From positions 1-9,313 of the forward strand of contig CAZITV010000091.1 of the NCBI GenBank assembly GCA_964542255.1: DNA of 9,313 bases, read 5' to 3'. The DNA is from CAYMSF01 sp964542255. Lineage in GTDB: Bacteria > Verrucomicrobiota > Lentisphaeria > Victivallales > Victivallaceae. The position numbers were made by a program, and so were the translations under genes. Below, in pieces: positions 1 through 6,765 of the stretch. The notes below the pieces were generated by a model that was not told the origin of the DNA, did not search any database, and saw only the letters and a list, made by a program, of their open reading frames with translations. Position 1 is the stretch's first letter. The number at the start of each line of letters is the position of its first letter.

Positions 1-11
1 CTATTTTGAGA

Positions 12-37
12 TTTTGGTATAATTTCTTCCACCAAAA
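12..37. repeat. Weak inverted repeat downstream of the STAS gene
   Basis: TTTTGGT at 12-18 pairs exactly with ACCAAAA at 31-37 across a 12-nt loop. It lies 14 nt past the stop codon of the STAS gene in that gene's direction of transcription. The stem is AT-rich and no U-run follows it on the minus strand, so it is at best a weak 3' end structure. I see no gene in 1-51. Confidence 0.25.
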
Positions 38-51
38 ATGTTCACTTTATT

Positions 52-468
52 TTAAAGCGAAAATCCCGGCAACGATTCTACTGGCATTTTCTCCCGCATC
101 ATCTGCTGTATTGCTTCATCCTGAGATTCATGGATATTCATAATTGTATGAAAACTGCTGATTTCAAATACTTTTTTGACTTCAGTGTTAAGGCAGCAAA
201 AATGTAGTGCGCACTGCTTACTTTTCATTTTTTTCGCTACAAAAAGAAAGATTCGCAGACCGGCGCTACCAACATAGCGTGTTTCATTCAGGTTAAAAAT
301 GATACCATTGGAGTTTTCAGTAATTTCCAAAATAGTTTTTTCTGCCTGTATTGTTCCGTTCGCGTCAAAATGTCCGCGCAGGTTAATAATATGACACTGG
401 TCATCAATTTCGATGCAATCTACTTTCAGAAAAATTGTTTTCTTAAAAAACAGATCTTTAATTCCCAT
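52..468 (-). CDS. STAS-domain protein (anti-sigma factor antagonist-like)
   Basis: Likely a single-domain STAS protein of 138 aa, the fold of SpoIIAA/RsbV anti-anti-sigma factors. Family members bind a switch kinase/anti-sigma factor and are controlled by Ser/Thr phosphorylation. Seen: a beta-rich start with IINLRGHFDA (about residues 27-36), then GIIFNLNETRYVGSAGLRIF (about 55-74). Ser68 in the GSAGL turn occupies the usual phospho-acceptor place, where most relatives have D-S-S/T-G-L. A helix and the C-terminal EVKKVFEISSF segment (about 96-106) follow, as in the family. Start choice: ATG at 468 comes one base after the folB stop, with AGGA at 478-481 nine bases upstream. Longer in-frame starts (ATG 510, TTG 534) lie inside folB and lack a Shine-Dalgarno. 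The tight junction suggests translational coupling to folB. No kinase, phosphatase or sigma factor is present, so the partner is unknown. The STAS call is firm; the regulatory role is inferred. Confidence 0.85.
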   Translation of the reverse strand: MGIKDLFFKKTIFLKVDCIEIDDQCHIINLRGHFDANGTIQAEKTILEITENSNGIIFNLNETRYVGSAGLRIFLFVAKKMKSKQCALHFCCLNTEVKKVFEISSFHTIMNIHESQDEAIQQMMREKMPVESLPGFSL

Positions 469-469
469 T

Positions 470-820
470 CTATTTAGTCCTATTAATTTGGATAGCGACG
501 GTTTTGCCATATTGCAGGACACCAAATTTTTCAATTTTAACAGTTATTGCGAGAGCCCCCGGAATATTCAAGCATTGCGCAGCAATGGATTCAGCCAGTT
601 TTTCCAGTAAGAAAAACTGTGACTGCCCGCATAACTGGACAATACCGCGTTCAAGTTCAGTATAATCAATACTATGTTCCAGCTTATCACTATGCCCTGG
701 GATTCTTAAGTCGCAGTCCAATTCAATACTGCAGCGCAGTTCCTGGCGGCGGGTACGCTCTTCCGGGCGTGTACCGATTATGGTTGATATTTTCAAATCA
801 GTGAGGATAATTTTGTCCAT
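470..820 (-). CDS. folB: Dihydroneopterin aldolase (folate biosynthesis)
   Basis: A 116-aa protein of the FolB family. FolB cleaves 7,8-dihydroneopterin to 6-hydroxymethyl-7,8-dihydropterin and glycolaldehyde in the cytosolic folate pathway, as a tunnelling-fold oligomer. Seen: the opening MDKIILTDLKISTIIGTRPEE aligns with E. coli FolB, placing the substrate-binding/catalytic Glu at E21 in the G-x4-E-x4-Q pattern (Q26). Tyr53 sits in SIDYTEL, the LLEKLAESIA helix has E73/E77, and Lys98 in VKIEKFG matches the catalytic lysine of E. coli (K98). Length is normal for the family. The start ATG follows AGGAG, which overlaps the TAG stop of the upstream SIMPL gene. The gap to that gene is 12 nt and to the downstream STAS gene 1 nt, so the three are probably co-transcribed. 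The related epimerase FolX is a less likely alternative. No folE, folK or folP lies in the window. Confidence 0.93.
   Translation of the reverse strand: MDKIILTDLKISTIIGTRPEERTRRQELRCSIELDCDLRIPGHSDKLEHSIDYTELERGIVQLCGQSQFFLLEKLAESIAAQCLNIPGALAITVKIEKFGVLQYGKTVAIQINRTK
478..481 (-). promoter_or_regulatory. Ribosome binding site deciding the STAS start
   Basis: AGGA on the minus strand, nine bases before ATG 468 and inside the 3' end of folB. It supports the 138-aa start over ATG 510 and TTG 534, which have no comparable site. Confidence 0.6.
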
Positions 821-832
821 TGCCGAATTCTC

Positions 833-1576
833 CTATTTGATTAAGAAGTCGAGTGATACTACCACTTTAATCACTTTTTGCGGTGATTCGGTGTCAAATA
901 TGCCGTAATCGGAATTGTTAGCTGAATCTGGTGCGGTTATTTGAATAACGCCTTGGCGGGCAGAGAGCAAACGCACAATTTTAGCGCCACAGTTTCGCGT
1001 CATAATGCTGGCGCGTTCAGTTGCATTAATTGTAGCGCCGGAGATTAATTCCTGCTTATATTTTTCCAGATTGCCAATAAAATATAATGGTGGCTCGACC
1101 ATTACCTCAATCCCCTGCGCCAGCAATGAAAATAGTTCTTTGTGTTTGCTGCTGACTAATTCGATATTAGCGGAACGCACCGTAAGCAACTGCGACAAAA
1201 TATAGTGCTGCAGCTCGTTGGTTTCTTTACCATTAACTTTGACAAAAATTTTATTTACTCTAATATTATTAAGATTAATTTCACTATCAGCAAAACCGCA
1301 TTCTTTAATTTTATCCCTTACTTTGCCGGTATCAATTTTCAATTTATTATAGCCAGAAGCTAAATCTTGACATTGCACATTTGCTGTAACAGTAAAAACA
1401 CCGATATCAGACTTAATCTGTTTTTCAGCATAGCCTTTGACTGAAAGCTTGCTTTCAAGTTGGTTTTCATGCTGTACTTTCAGAAAAAACCGTGATAAAA
1501 CATATGAAGACACGATCATGCCGCCGGCGAATATGGTGCATGCCACCAGCATACCTATAACATTTTTAGTATTCAT
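833..1576 (-). CDS. Membrane-anchored SIMPL-domain (DUF541) protein
   Basis: A 247-aa protein matching the SIMPL/DUF541 family of the COG2859 type (relatives of periplasmic YggE/BP26). Biochemical function is not well defined for this subgroup; YggE-type relatives are linked to envelope or oxidative stress. Seen: one N-terminal hydrophobic segment at about residues 6-28, which looks like a signal anchor leaving the rest outside the cytoplasmic membrane. The domain fills residues 43-245: SVKGYAEKQIKSD at its start, a middle QLLTVRSANIELV strand, the ATINATERAS helix (about 181-190), and a C-terminal ARQGVIQI followed by ESPQKVIKVVVSLDFLIK. This order matches my memory of COG2859 members. The ATG is preceded by AGAGAAGG at unusually short spacing. 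The next in-frame ATG (residue 9) has no better site, so the first is kept. folB follows after 12 nt. An 89-nt gap with an inverted repeat separates it from the zinc-ribbon gene, so it could head its own transcript. Confidence 0.85.
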   Translation of the reverse strand: MNTKNVIGMLVACTIFAGGMIVSSYVLSRFFLKVQHENQLESKLSVKGYAEKQIKSDIGVFTVTANVQCQDLASGYNKLKIDTGKVRDKIKECGFADSEINLNNIRVNKIFVKVNGKETNELQHYILSQLLTVRSANIELVSSKHKELFSLLAQGIEVMVEPPLYFIGNLEKYKQELISGATINATERASIMTRNCGAKIVRLLSARQGVIQITAPDSANNSDYGIFDTESPQKVIKVVVSLDFLIK

Positions 1577-1602
1577 ACCTTCTCTATAGAATTATTAAAG
1601 CC

Positions 1603-1627
1603 AATATCGTCATTATGCTACGATATT
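1603..1627. repeat. 8-bp inverted repeat between zinc-ribbon and SIMPL genes
   Basis: AATATCGT (1603-1610) and ACGATATT (1620-1627) are perfect complements around a 9-nt loop. With one A-G mismatch the stem extends by a GC/GC pair. It lies 39 nt past the zinc-ribbon stop and 26 nt before the SIMPL start. On the minus strand it is followed by a mixed TTTAATAATT rather than a U-run. It could be a weak terminator or attenuator, an mRNA-stability hairpin or an operator. Confidence 0.4.
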
Positions 1628-1665
1628 TGCTTGTGTTGTAATAACCGCCGAACAAATTAAAGATA

Positions 1666-2811
1666 TTATTTTGTATCAGTATTTGCCAATCCGGTATATT
1701 GTATTTTAGTTGAACGACAATATGGGCATTGCGGGAGTTTCATTTTCTGAAGCATTTCGTTTCTAGATTTTGTATTATCAGCAGCAGTTTCGATAAAAGC
1801 GAAATACTTTCCGCATGCCGCGCACTTCCATGCAAAACCACATTTATCACCACATTTAGTGCATTTTGCCTCACTAATTTCATAAAATGATTGTTCAGCG
1901 CGATTATTGCATTTAAAACATTGAGTAGCATATTCGCACGGCTGCGGAGCATTAGGGGAAACCTTGTCACTAAATGCATAAACGAGCAGAAATAGCAGCA
2001 AAATTACTGCTGTTACCGCTCCCATAACCGCTTCGCTGCGGGAACGATTATTAAAAATACTAAACTGACGAAGCCAGTCATAAATCACAATAATCCAGGC
2101 AAAAAACCAATTATGCTCAGGCAGTTCAACCACATATCTGACCATAAGCCTTACGGTTTTGGTCATTTCTATGAAAGTTTGCGTCCTCTCACTTGCGCGC
2201 TCTGCCGGGCTGACCGTTCCGGCAGAGCTTGATAATTGGCGGTTTTCAGAAAGTTCACGCGGTGGAACATTCTGAGACGCTACAGGAATGACAAATGCTT
2301 TTTTACATTTGCTACACTCTGCCTGCTGTCCTGCCAATTCCGGTGACAACCGATATTTTTGTCCGCAAAATTCGCACCAAAAAGTTATGTCGGCGGCATC
2401 TGTTTTTTTTACCGCGGGCTTGATGATTTCTTCGGACAATAGCGGGACAAGCATATTCCGTTTACATTTTCCGCACTCAGCAACTTGGCCAGCCAAGTCC
2501 ACTGGCAAACGGTACTTTTGGCTACAGATTTTACAGCGGAACACAATATCATTATCAGATGCTTTCGGATCAAAGCCATTGATATTCTTTACTTTTTTTA
2601 CCTTACGCGGATGGAAAATATCAATTAAAGGGACAGTTTTTTCAAGTTTACTCGGTGATGACGCACCCGTTGTTTCAGGTGCGAATTGTTCTGATGATGA
2701 GGGGATAGGCAAAATCACCCCGCACTTGACGCATTCGGCTACTTCTCCAAGCCAGTCATCATCAAGTTCGTACTTCTGACTGCAATTTTTGCATCTGAAT
2801 CTTATACTCAT
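1666..2811 (-). CDS. Membrane protein with three tandem zinc ribbons plus a C-terminal Cys-rich region
   Basis: A 381-aa protein of unknown function. Seen: three 33-residue zinc-ribbon repeats at residues 5-37, 91-123 and 144-176. Each begins F-x-C-x-x-C, continues with QKY, then LAG or LGE, then AEC-x-K-C and ends in I/V-P. The Cys pairs are 7/10 with 27/30, 93/96 with 113/116, and 146/149 with 166/169. The linkers are 53 and 20 residues, the first being Pro/Ser/Thr-rich then basic. A hydrophobic stretch at about 235-248 (WFFAWIIVIYDWL) and a clear membrane helix at about 262-281 follow. The tail has more Cys: 292, 298/301, 317/320, 324, 330/333 and 362/365, probably at least two further metal sites. 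The repeats resemble the MJ0042-like ribbons common in Planctomycetes and Lentisphaerota proteins of unknown role. AAGGGG precedes the ATG at short spacing. It lies 21 nt after the LamG prepilin gene, so they are probably co-transcribed. Metal binding is inferred; the substrate or partner is unknown. Confidence 0.85.
   Translation of the reverse strand: MSIRFRCKNCSQKYELDDDWLGEVAECVKCGVILPIPSSSEQFAPETTGASSPSKLEKTVPLIDIFHPRKVKKVKNINGFDPKASDNDIVFRCKICSQKYRLPVDLAGQVAECGKCKRNMLVPLLSEEIIKPAVKKTDAADITFWCEFCGQKYRLSPELAGQQAECSKCKKAFVIPVASQNVPPRELSENRQLSSSAGTVSPAERASERTQTFIEMTKTVRLMVRYVVELPEHNWFFAWIIVIYDWLRQFSIFNNRSRSEAVMGAVTAVILLLFLLVYAFSDKVSPNAPQPCEYATQCFKCNNRAEQSFYEISEAKCTKCGDKCGFAWKCAACGKYFAFIETAADNTKSRNEMLQKMKLPQCPYCRSTKIQYTGLANTDTK
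2284..2799 (-). repeat. DNA encoding the three 33-residue zinc-ribbon repeats
   Basis: Three 99-bp units at 2701-2799, 2443-2541 and 2284-2382 encode the repeats. All three have identical length and Cys spacing. Units 2 and 3 resemble each other most (QKYRL, ELAGQ or DLAGQ, AEC-x-KCK), suggesting a later duplication of that pair. The DNA copies have diverged, so this is an old protein repeat, not a recent tandem duplication. Confidence 0.75.
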
Positions 2812-2832
2812 GATACCCCTTTAACAATTAGG

Positions 2833-3792
2833 TCAGAGAGTTTCTGCCCCCATTTTGTAGTGCCCCATAACTTCAGTATCTTGTAACGCCCGTTTATACA
2901 TGATAAACTCATCAATTCTACCTTGAAAGTAATTAGCAATCCTCCCATCCAGTGTCGGGTTTCCATTCCGGTCGTCAACGCGGAAACGCAACGCACCTAT
3001 GATTAATTTAGCGGCACATTTTGTTTCAGTAGAGACATAATTGTTTGTTGCCCGAGCCAGCAATCTGCGGCCATTATAAAAAACATCAACTTGATTTTTG
3101 CCGTTCGGGAGAACTTTGTTTCGCAGGACGATATGGAACCAATTAATGGTATCCAAAGTAATATTAGGAGTTTTGACATCTTTATCATCAATGGTAACGT
3201 TATCAAATCCAATGCAGGTTTTGCAAACATCAACCTCAAATTGACCTTGAGCGCTTTTACTAGTATAAACTGTCCCGTCATAATAGAGGTCATACTGCCC
3301 ATAACCCCACGGTGGAATTGCCTGATAACACTTGCCATACAAACCGTCCCAGCGTCTAAAACGGTCGAATTTTACCCAAATCAAAATAGTAAAACTATCG
3401 TCTTCACCGAAATCGATAGCTTCGCTCAGCGGGAATTCGATCATGGTATTAACACCGTTAAACTGTAATGCTTTTTTGCCTTTCCACCAACGACCGCGAG
3501 TCCACTTATAATTACCTTTGACAATGCCGCTGTACTCTTTAGCGTTGAAGCGACTATTTTCGTGGCCTGCTGCGGTGTTTGTAACAGTACTGCCGGTACC
3601 ATCTTGGAAATTAAGATTAATGACGCATGCTGGATCACTGCTGCACTGCCGGTTGAATCCAAGCCAGCGCGTAAATCTTGCCTTGGCCCTGGCTTCGGCA
3701 AAAGCCGGCATTAGCATTTTCATGATGATTGCAACGCAAACAACCACGAACAGCAGTTCAAGCACGGTATAATTGTTTCGTCTGATTTTCAT
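2833..3792 (-). CDS. Prepilin-like N-terminus fused to a LamG/concanavalin-like domain
   Basis: A 319-aa protein, probably an exported, surface-associated pseudopilin-like LamG protein. Seen: a short basic leader (MKIRRNN), then YTVLELLFVVVCVAIIMK and a helix ending AFAEARAKAR, the layout of class III prepilin signals. Glu12 is the conserved E5 if cleavage falls after Asn7. The residue at -1 is Asn, not the usual Gly. I recall non-Gly residues there in other Lentisphaerota proteins, but this should be checked. Residues about 56-316 look like a LamG/ConA-like lectin/glucanase fold: CVINLNFQDG, KKALQFNGVNTMIEFPL, SFTILIWVKFDRF, NWFHIVLRN, VDVFYNGRRL, and the hallmark end FQGRIDEFIMYKRALQDTE. 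Cysteines 50, 56, 155, 190, 193 and 259 could form disulfides. No strong Shine-Dalgarno precedes the ATG. The zinc-ribbon gene follows after 21 nt. A carbohydrate or matrix ligand is plausible but not shown. No other pilus or secretion genes are nearby. Confidence 0.85.
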   Translation of the reverse strand: MKIRRNNYTVLELLFVVVCVAIIMKMLMPAFAEARAKARFTRWLGFNRQCSSDPACVINLNFQDGTGSTVTNTAAGHENSRFNAKEYSGIVKGNYKWTRGRWWKGKKALQFNGVNTMIEFPLSEAIDFGEDDSFTILIWVKFDRFRRWDGLYGKCYQAIPPWGYGQYDLYYDGTVYTSKSAQGQFEVDVCKTCIGFDNVTIDDKDVKTPNITLDTINWFHIVLRNKVLPNGKNQVDVFYNGRRLLARATNNYVSTETKCAAKLIIGALRFRVDDRNGNPTLDGRIANYFQGRIDEFIMYKRALQDTEVMGHYKMGAETL

Positions 3793-3941
3793 TGTTGATG
3801 CTTATAATTATAAATTAATATTTCCCGGCGAAAACAAATGCCAAAGTAAATTAAGTTTACTACAAAAACTCATGCACAACTAAATTTGTTAAGCTAAATT
3901 ATTGAAATCAGCTACTGCTTCTTGATGCCATTTAAATTAGT
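3793..3941. other. Intergenic region between leuS and the LamG prepilin gene
   Basis: 149 bp, AT-rich and without a convincing gene. It holds a 6-bp inverted repeat AGTAAA/TTTACT at 3845-3861 and, on the minus strand, a TATAAT at 3807-3812 only 14 bases before the prepilin ATG. No good -35 is paired with that hexamer. I see no strong intrinsic terminator for leuS, so read-through into the prepilin gene is possible. Confidence 0.4.
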
Positions 3942-6503
3942 CTATGTAACAATATTTACCAGCCTGCCCGGCACGACAACCACCTTCTTAATAATTTTGT
4001 CAACAAGCAGCGCTTTAACTCTTTCATCATTAAGCGCGATTTTTTCAATCATTTCCGGTGCGGCCTCAGCCGGAACCATTAACTTGACACGCGGTCTCCC
4101 CATCCATTGTACCGCTATTTCAATTTCATCGGTTTTGATTAATTCCTGGTTGTACTTTGGCCAAGCCTCATAAGCGATGGTATTATTATGTCCGGTCACT
4201 TGCCACATCTCCTCACATACATGCGGGGCGAATGGTGCAAGCAGTTTGATTAACGCCTCGGCAGCTTCACGCGGTATTCTGGCAGCGCTGCCAAACTCGT
4301 TGACAAAAATCATCATCTGACTGATTGCTGTATTAAACGCAAAATTATCAAGATCATCGGTAACTTTTTTTATGGTATAATGTAGCACCCGCGCCTGCTC
4401 TCTGGTGCATGGCTCATCAGAAATTTCAGTTTCGGTTATTATGCGCCACACCCGTTTAAGAAAGCGGTAAACACCTTCAACGCCTTTAGTGCTCCAAGGC
4501 TTAGTTGCTTCCAGCGGCCCCATAAACATTTCGTATAATCTCATACTGTCTGCGCCGTATTCACTGATAACGTCATCTGGATTAACTACATTTTTCAGTG
4601 ATTTTGACATTTTTGCAGCAAATTCAGTGAGTAATTCTCCAGAGACTTTGCTGATTGGACCATTAGCGGTATGCTCCACTTGATCATTCGGTATAAGTGC
4701 ACCGCGGCTATCTTTGTAAGATAATCCCAGTATCATACCTTGATTAATTAACTTCTGGAATGGTTCTTTAGTTGAGACATAGCCTAAATCATAAAGAACT
4801 TTATGCCAAAATCTGGCGTAAAGCAGATGCAGCACTGCGTGTTCTGCCCCGCCGACATATAAATCCACCGGCATCCAGTATTTTTCTTTAGCCGGATCAA
4901 ATATCATTTTATCATTGACCGGGTCAATATAACGCAGGTAATACCAGCATGACCCTGCCCATTGCGGCATAGTATTAGTTTCGCGTTTGCCTTTCATTCC
5001 CGTCACTGGATCTGTATATTCAAGCCACAGTCCTGCTTTAGACAATGGTGACTCGCCGTTGCCTGACGGTTTAAAATCTTCAAGTTCCGGCAAACATAAC
5101 GGCAAACTACTCTCTTCAACAAGACGAATTGAGCCGTCTTCCATATGAATCACCGGGAAAGGTTCTCCCCAGTAGCGCTGCCGGCTGAACAACCAGTCAC
5201 GTAATTTATAATTAACCGTAAACTTGCCGATTCCTTTTGATTCAAGCCATTCAGTTGTAATGCGTTTAGAATCATCAACCTTCATCCCGTTAATATCAAG
5301 ACCGTTGTTGTTGGCTGAATTTATCATTTTGCCATTACCAGTCCAACAGATTTTTCCGGCGATAACTTCACTGACATTAATATTGGCGGCATCGGCTTCA
5401 TGAGCATCTGGTTCAATAATACAGTGTATCGGTAGATTGAATTTTGAGGCAAATTCAAAGTCCCGGGTATCGTGGGCAGGTACCGCCATAATCGCCCCGG
5501 TACCATAACTGATTAAAACATAATCCGCTATCCAAATTGGAATTTTTGCACCATTGACAGGATTTACGGCGAATGCACCGGTAAAAACACCAGTTTTCAC
5601 GGTGCTTAATTCAGTACGGGTCAGATCACTCTTTCCTGATGCCTCAGCTTGATATGCGGCAACAGCGCTGAGTTGTTCAGGTGCAGTTATTTTCGCCACC
5701 AGTTCATGTTCAGGCGACAGCACCATATATGTAGCACCGAACAATGTGTCAGGGCGGGTGGTGTAAACCGTGATTGTTTCAATGCTTCCTGCAATCTGAA
5801 ATTGCACTTCAGCTCCGGTTGATTTACCAATCCAGTTCCGCTGCATTTCCTTGATACCATCAGACCAGTCCAAGTCGTCTAAATCCTGGAGAAGGCGCTC
5901 AGCATACTCAGTAATTTTCAGCATCCACTGCTTCATCGGCTTGCGGACGACAGGATGGTCACCGCGTTCGCTGCGGCCGTTGATGACTTCTTCATTTGCC
6001 AAGACCGTACCGAGAGCCGGGCACCAATTCACCGGGACTTCGCCAATATAAGCCAATCCCTTGTTATAAAGCTGCAAGAATATCCATTGCGTCCATTTAA
6101 AATAAATTGGCTCTGTTGTATTTACTTCCCGGTCCCAATCATAACTAAATCCCAGCGCCTTAATTTGGCGGCGAAACATATCTATATTTTTTGCAGTGGT
6201 TATACTTGGGTGAGTACCGGTCTCGACCGCATATTGTTCGGCGGGAAGACCAAAAGCGTCCCAGCCCATTGGATGCAATACGTTAAAACCGCACATTCTT
6301 TTGTAACGGCAAATAATGTCTGTTGCGGTATAACCTTCTGGGTGTCCAACGTGCAATCCGGCACCGCTGGGATATGGGAACATATCCAGCACGTAGTATT
6401 TGGGTTTATCAACAAAATCTTCCACTTTAAAGGTTTTATTATTTTCCCAAAATTGCTGCCACTTTTGTTCTATCCCGGTAAAACTGTATTCTTTTATGCT
6501 CAT
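3942..6503 (-). CDS. leuS: Leucyl-tRNA synthetase
   Basis: A full-length 853-aa class Ia synthetase (E. coli 860 aa) that attaches leucine to tRNA-Leu in the cytosol and edits mischarged tRNA. Seen: MFPYPSGAGLHVGH near the start with the HIGH motif as HVGH at residues 51-54, and DAFGLPAEQYA shortly after. The WCPALGTVLANEEV segment is followed by GRSERGDHPV, so the zinc-module cysteines found in some LeuRS are absent, as in many bacterial versions. The CP1 editing domain (about 225-420) has the Thr-rich TTRPDT at 248-253 and AHDTRD, with D348 matching the editing aspartate (D345 in E. coli). FSRQRYWGEPFP and WAGSCWYYLRY mark the return to the catalytic core. KMSKS is intact at 631-635. The anticodon-binding and C-terminal domains are complete, ending VVVPGRLVNIVT. 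ATG 6503 has only a weak Shine-Dalgarno, but the family alignment begins there. A 262-nt leader precedes it. Confidence 0.98.
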   Translation of the reverse strand: MSIKEYSFTGIEQKWQQFWENNKTFKVEDFVDKPKYYVLDMFPYPSGAGLHVGHPEGYTATDIICRYKRMCGFNVLHPMGWDAFGLPAEQYAVETGTHPSITTAKNIDMFRRQIKALGFSYDWDREVNTTEPIYFKWTQWIFLQLYNKGLAYIGEVPVNWCPALGTVLANEEVINGRSERGDHPVVRKPMKQWMLKITEYAERLLQDLDDLDWSDGIKEMQRNWIGKSTGAEVQFQIAGSIETITVYTTRPDTLFGATYMVLSPEHELVAKITAPEQLSAVAAYQAEASGKSDLTRTELSTVKTGVFTGAFAVNPVNGAKIPIWIADYVLISYGTGAIMAVPAHDTRDFEFASKFNLPIHCIIEPDAHEADAANINVSEVIAGKICWTGNGKMINSANNNGLDINGMKVDDSKRITTEWLESKGIGKFTVNYKLRDWLFSRQRYWGEPFPVIHMEDGSIRLVEESSLPLCLPELEDFKPSGNGESPLSKAGLWLEYTDPVTGMKGKRETNTMPQWAGSCWYYLRYIDPVNDKMIFDPAKEKYWMPVDLYVGGAEHAVLHLLYARFWHKVLYDLGYVSTKEPFQKLINQGMILGLSYKDSRGALIPNDQVEHTANGPISKVSGELLTEFAAKMSKSLKNVVNPDDVISEYGADSMRLYEMFMGPLEATKPWSTKGVEGVYRFLKRVWRIITETEISDEPCTREQARVLHYTIKKVTDDLDNFAFNTAISQMMIFVNEFGSAARIPREAAEALIKLLAPFAPHVCEEMWQVTGHNNTIAYEAWPKYNQELIKTDEIEIAVQWMGRPRVKLMVPAEAAPEMIEKIALNDERVKALLVDKIIKKVVVVPGRLVNIVT

Positions 6504-6765
6504 TTATTATACTCTATCAATTCTGTCAATGGATGCTGTTATTAACAATATAATTTTGAAGGATTTCAGGAACATACCTATGCGGCCGTACCCAAATAAC
6601 TTTATAGCTGCGTTTGAAAAGCTTCCAAATATCTTATCTGCTTTGCAGATGAAACACAAAACTACCACGGAAAATTTCGCAAAACTTGTTTAAGTTAATT
6701 ATTTAAGCCCAGCCCAAACAATATATGGGAAAATATACACCGCAAAACGCGTTATGCAATAACCG
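6504..6765. other. Intergenic leader between argJ and leuS
   Basis: 262 bp with no convincing gene on either strand. Visible structure: a hairpin at 6634-6652 (ATCTGC/GCAGAT core at 6636-6641 and 6645-6650, 3-nt loop, extended by an A-U and a G-U pair) and a possible minus-strand promoter just after argJ. I looked for the T-box AGGGTGG antiterminator motif expected of some aminoacyl-tRNA synthetase leaders and did not find it. Neither hairpin side is followed by a U-run. Confidence 0.45.
6732..6759 (-). promoter_or_regulatory. Possible sigma70-like promoter for leuS
   Basis: On the minus strand TTGCAT (6754-6759) and TATATT (6732-6737) are separated by 16 bp, just past the argJ stop. Transcription from here would give leuS a leader of about 220 nt. 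It is a consensus match by eye only, in AT-rich DNA where chance matches are common. Confidence 0.25.

Noticed and set aside
2288..2779. 163-codon plus-strand open frame opposite the zinc-ribbon gene
   Set aside because: Its apparent internal repeats are the antisense image of the zinc-ribbon repeats; not an independent gene.
3845..3861. AGTAAA/TTTACT hairpin as a leuS terminator
   Set aside because: The stem is only 6 bp and AT-rich, with no U-run in the minus-strand direction; too weak to call.
6506..6529. Perfect TTGACA (6524-6529) and TATAAT (6506-6511) on the minus strand just before leuS
   Set aside because: The spacer is only 12 bp, too short for a sigma70 promoter, and the -10 ends two bases before the ATG, leaving no room for a normal start.
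5955..6545. 196-codon plus-strand open frame opposite leuS
   Set aside because: It lies antisense over conserved leuS sequence, and the protein resembles nothing known; it is a shadow frame.
6529..6693. Small 54-codon plus-strand reading frame in the argJ-leuS gap
   Set aside because: No Shine-Dalgarno, no recognisable family and no sign of coding bias; most likely chance.
6504..6765. T-box leader upstream of leuS
   Set aside because: No AGGGTGG-type antiterminator sequence and no terminator hairpin with a U-run were found.
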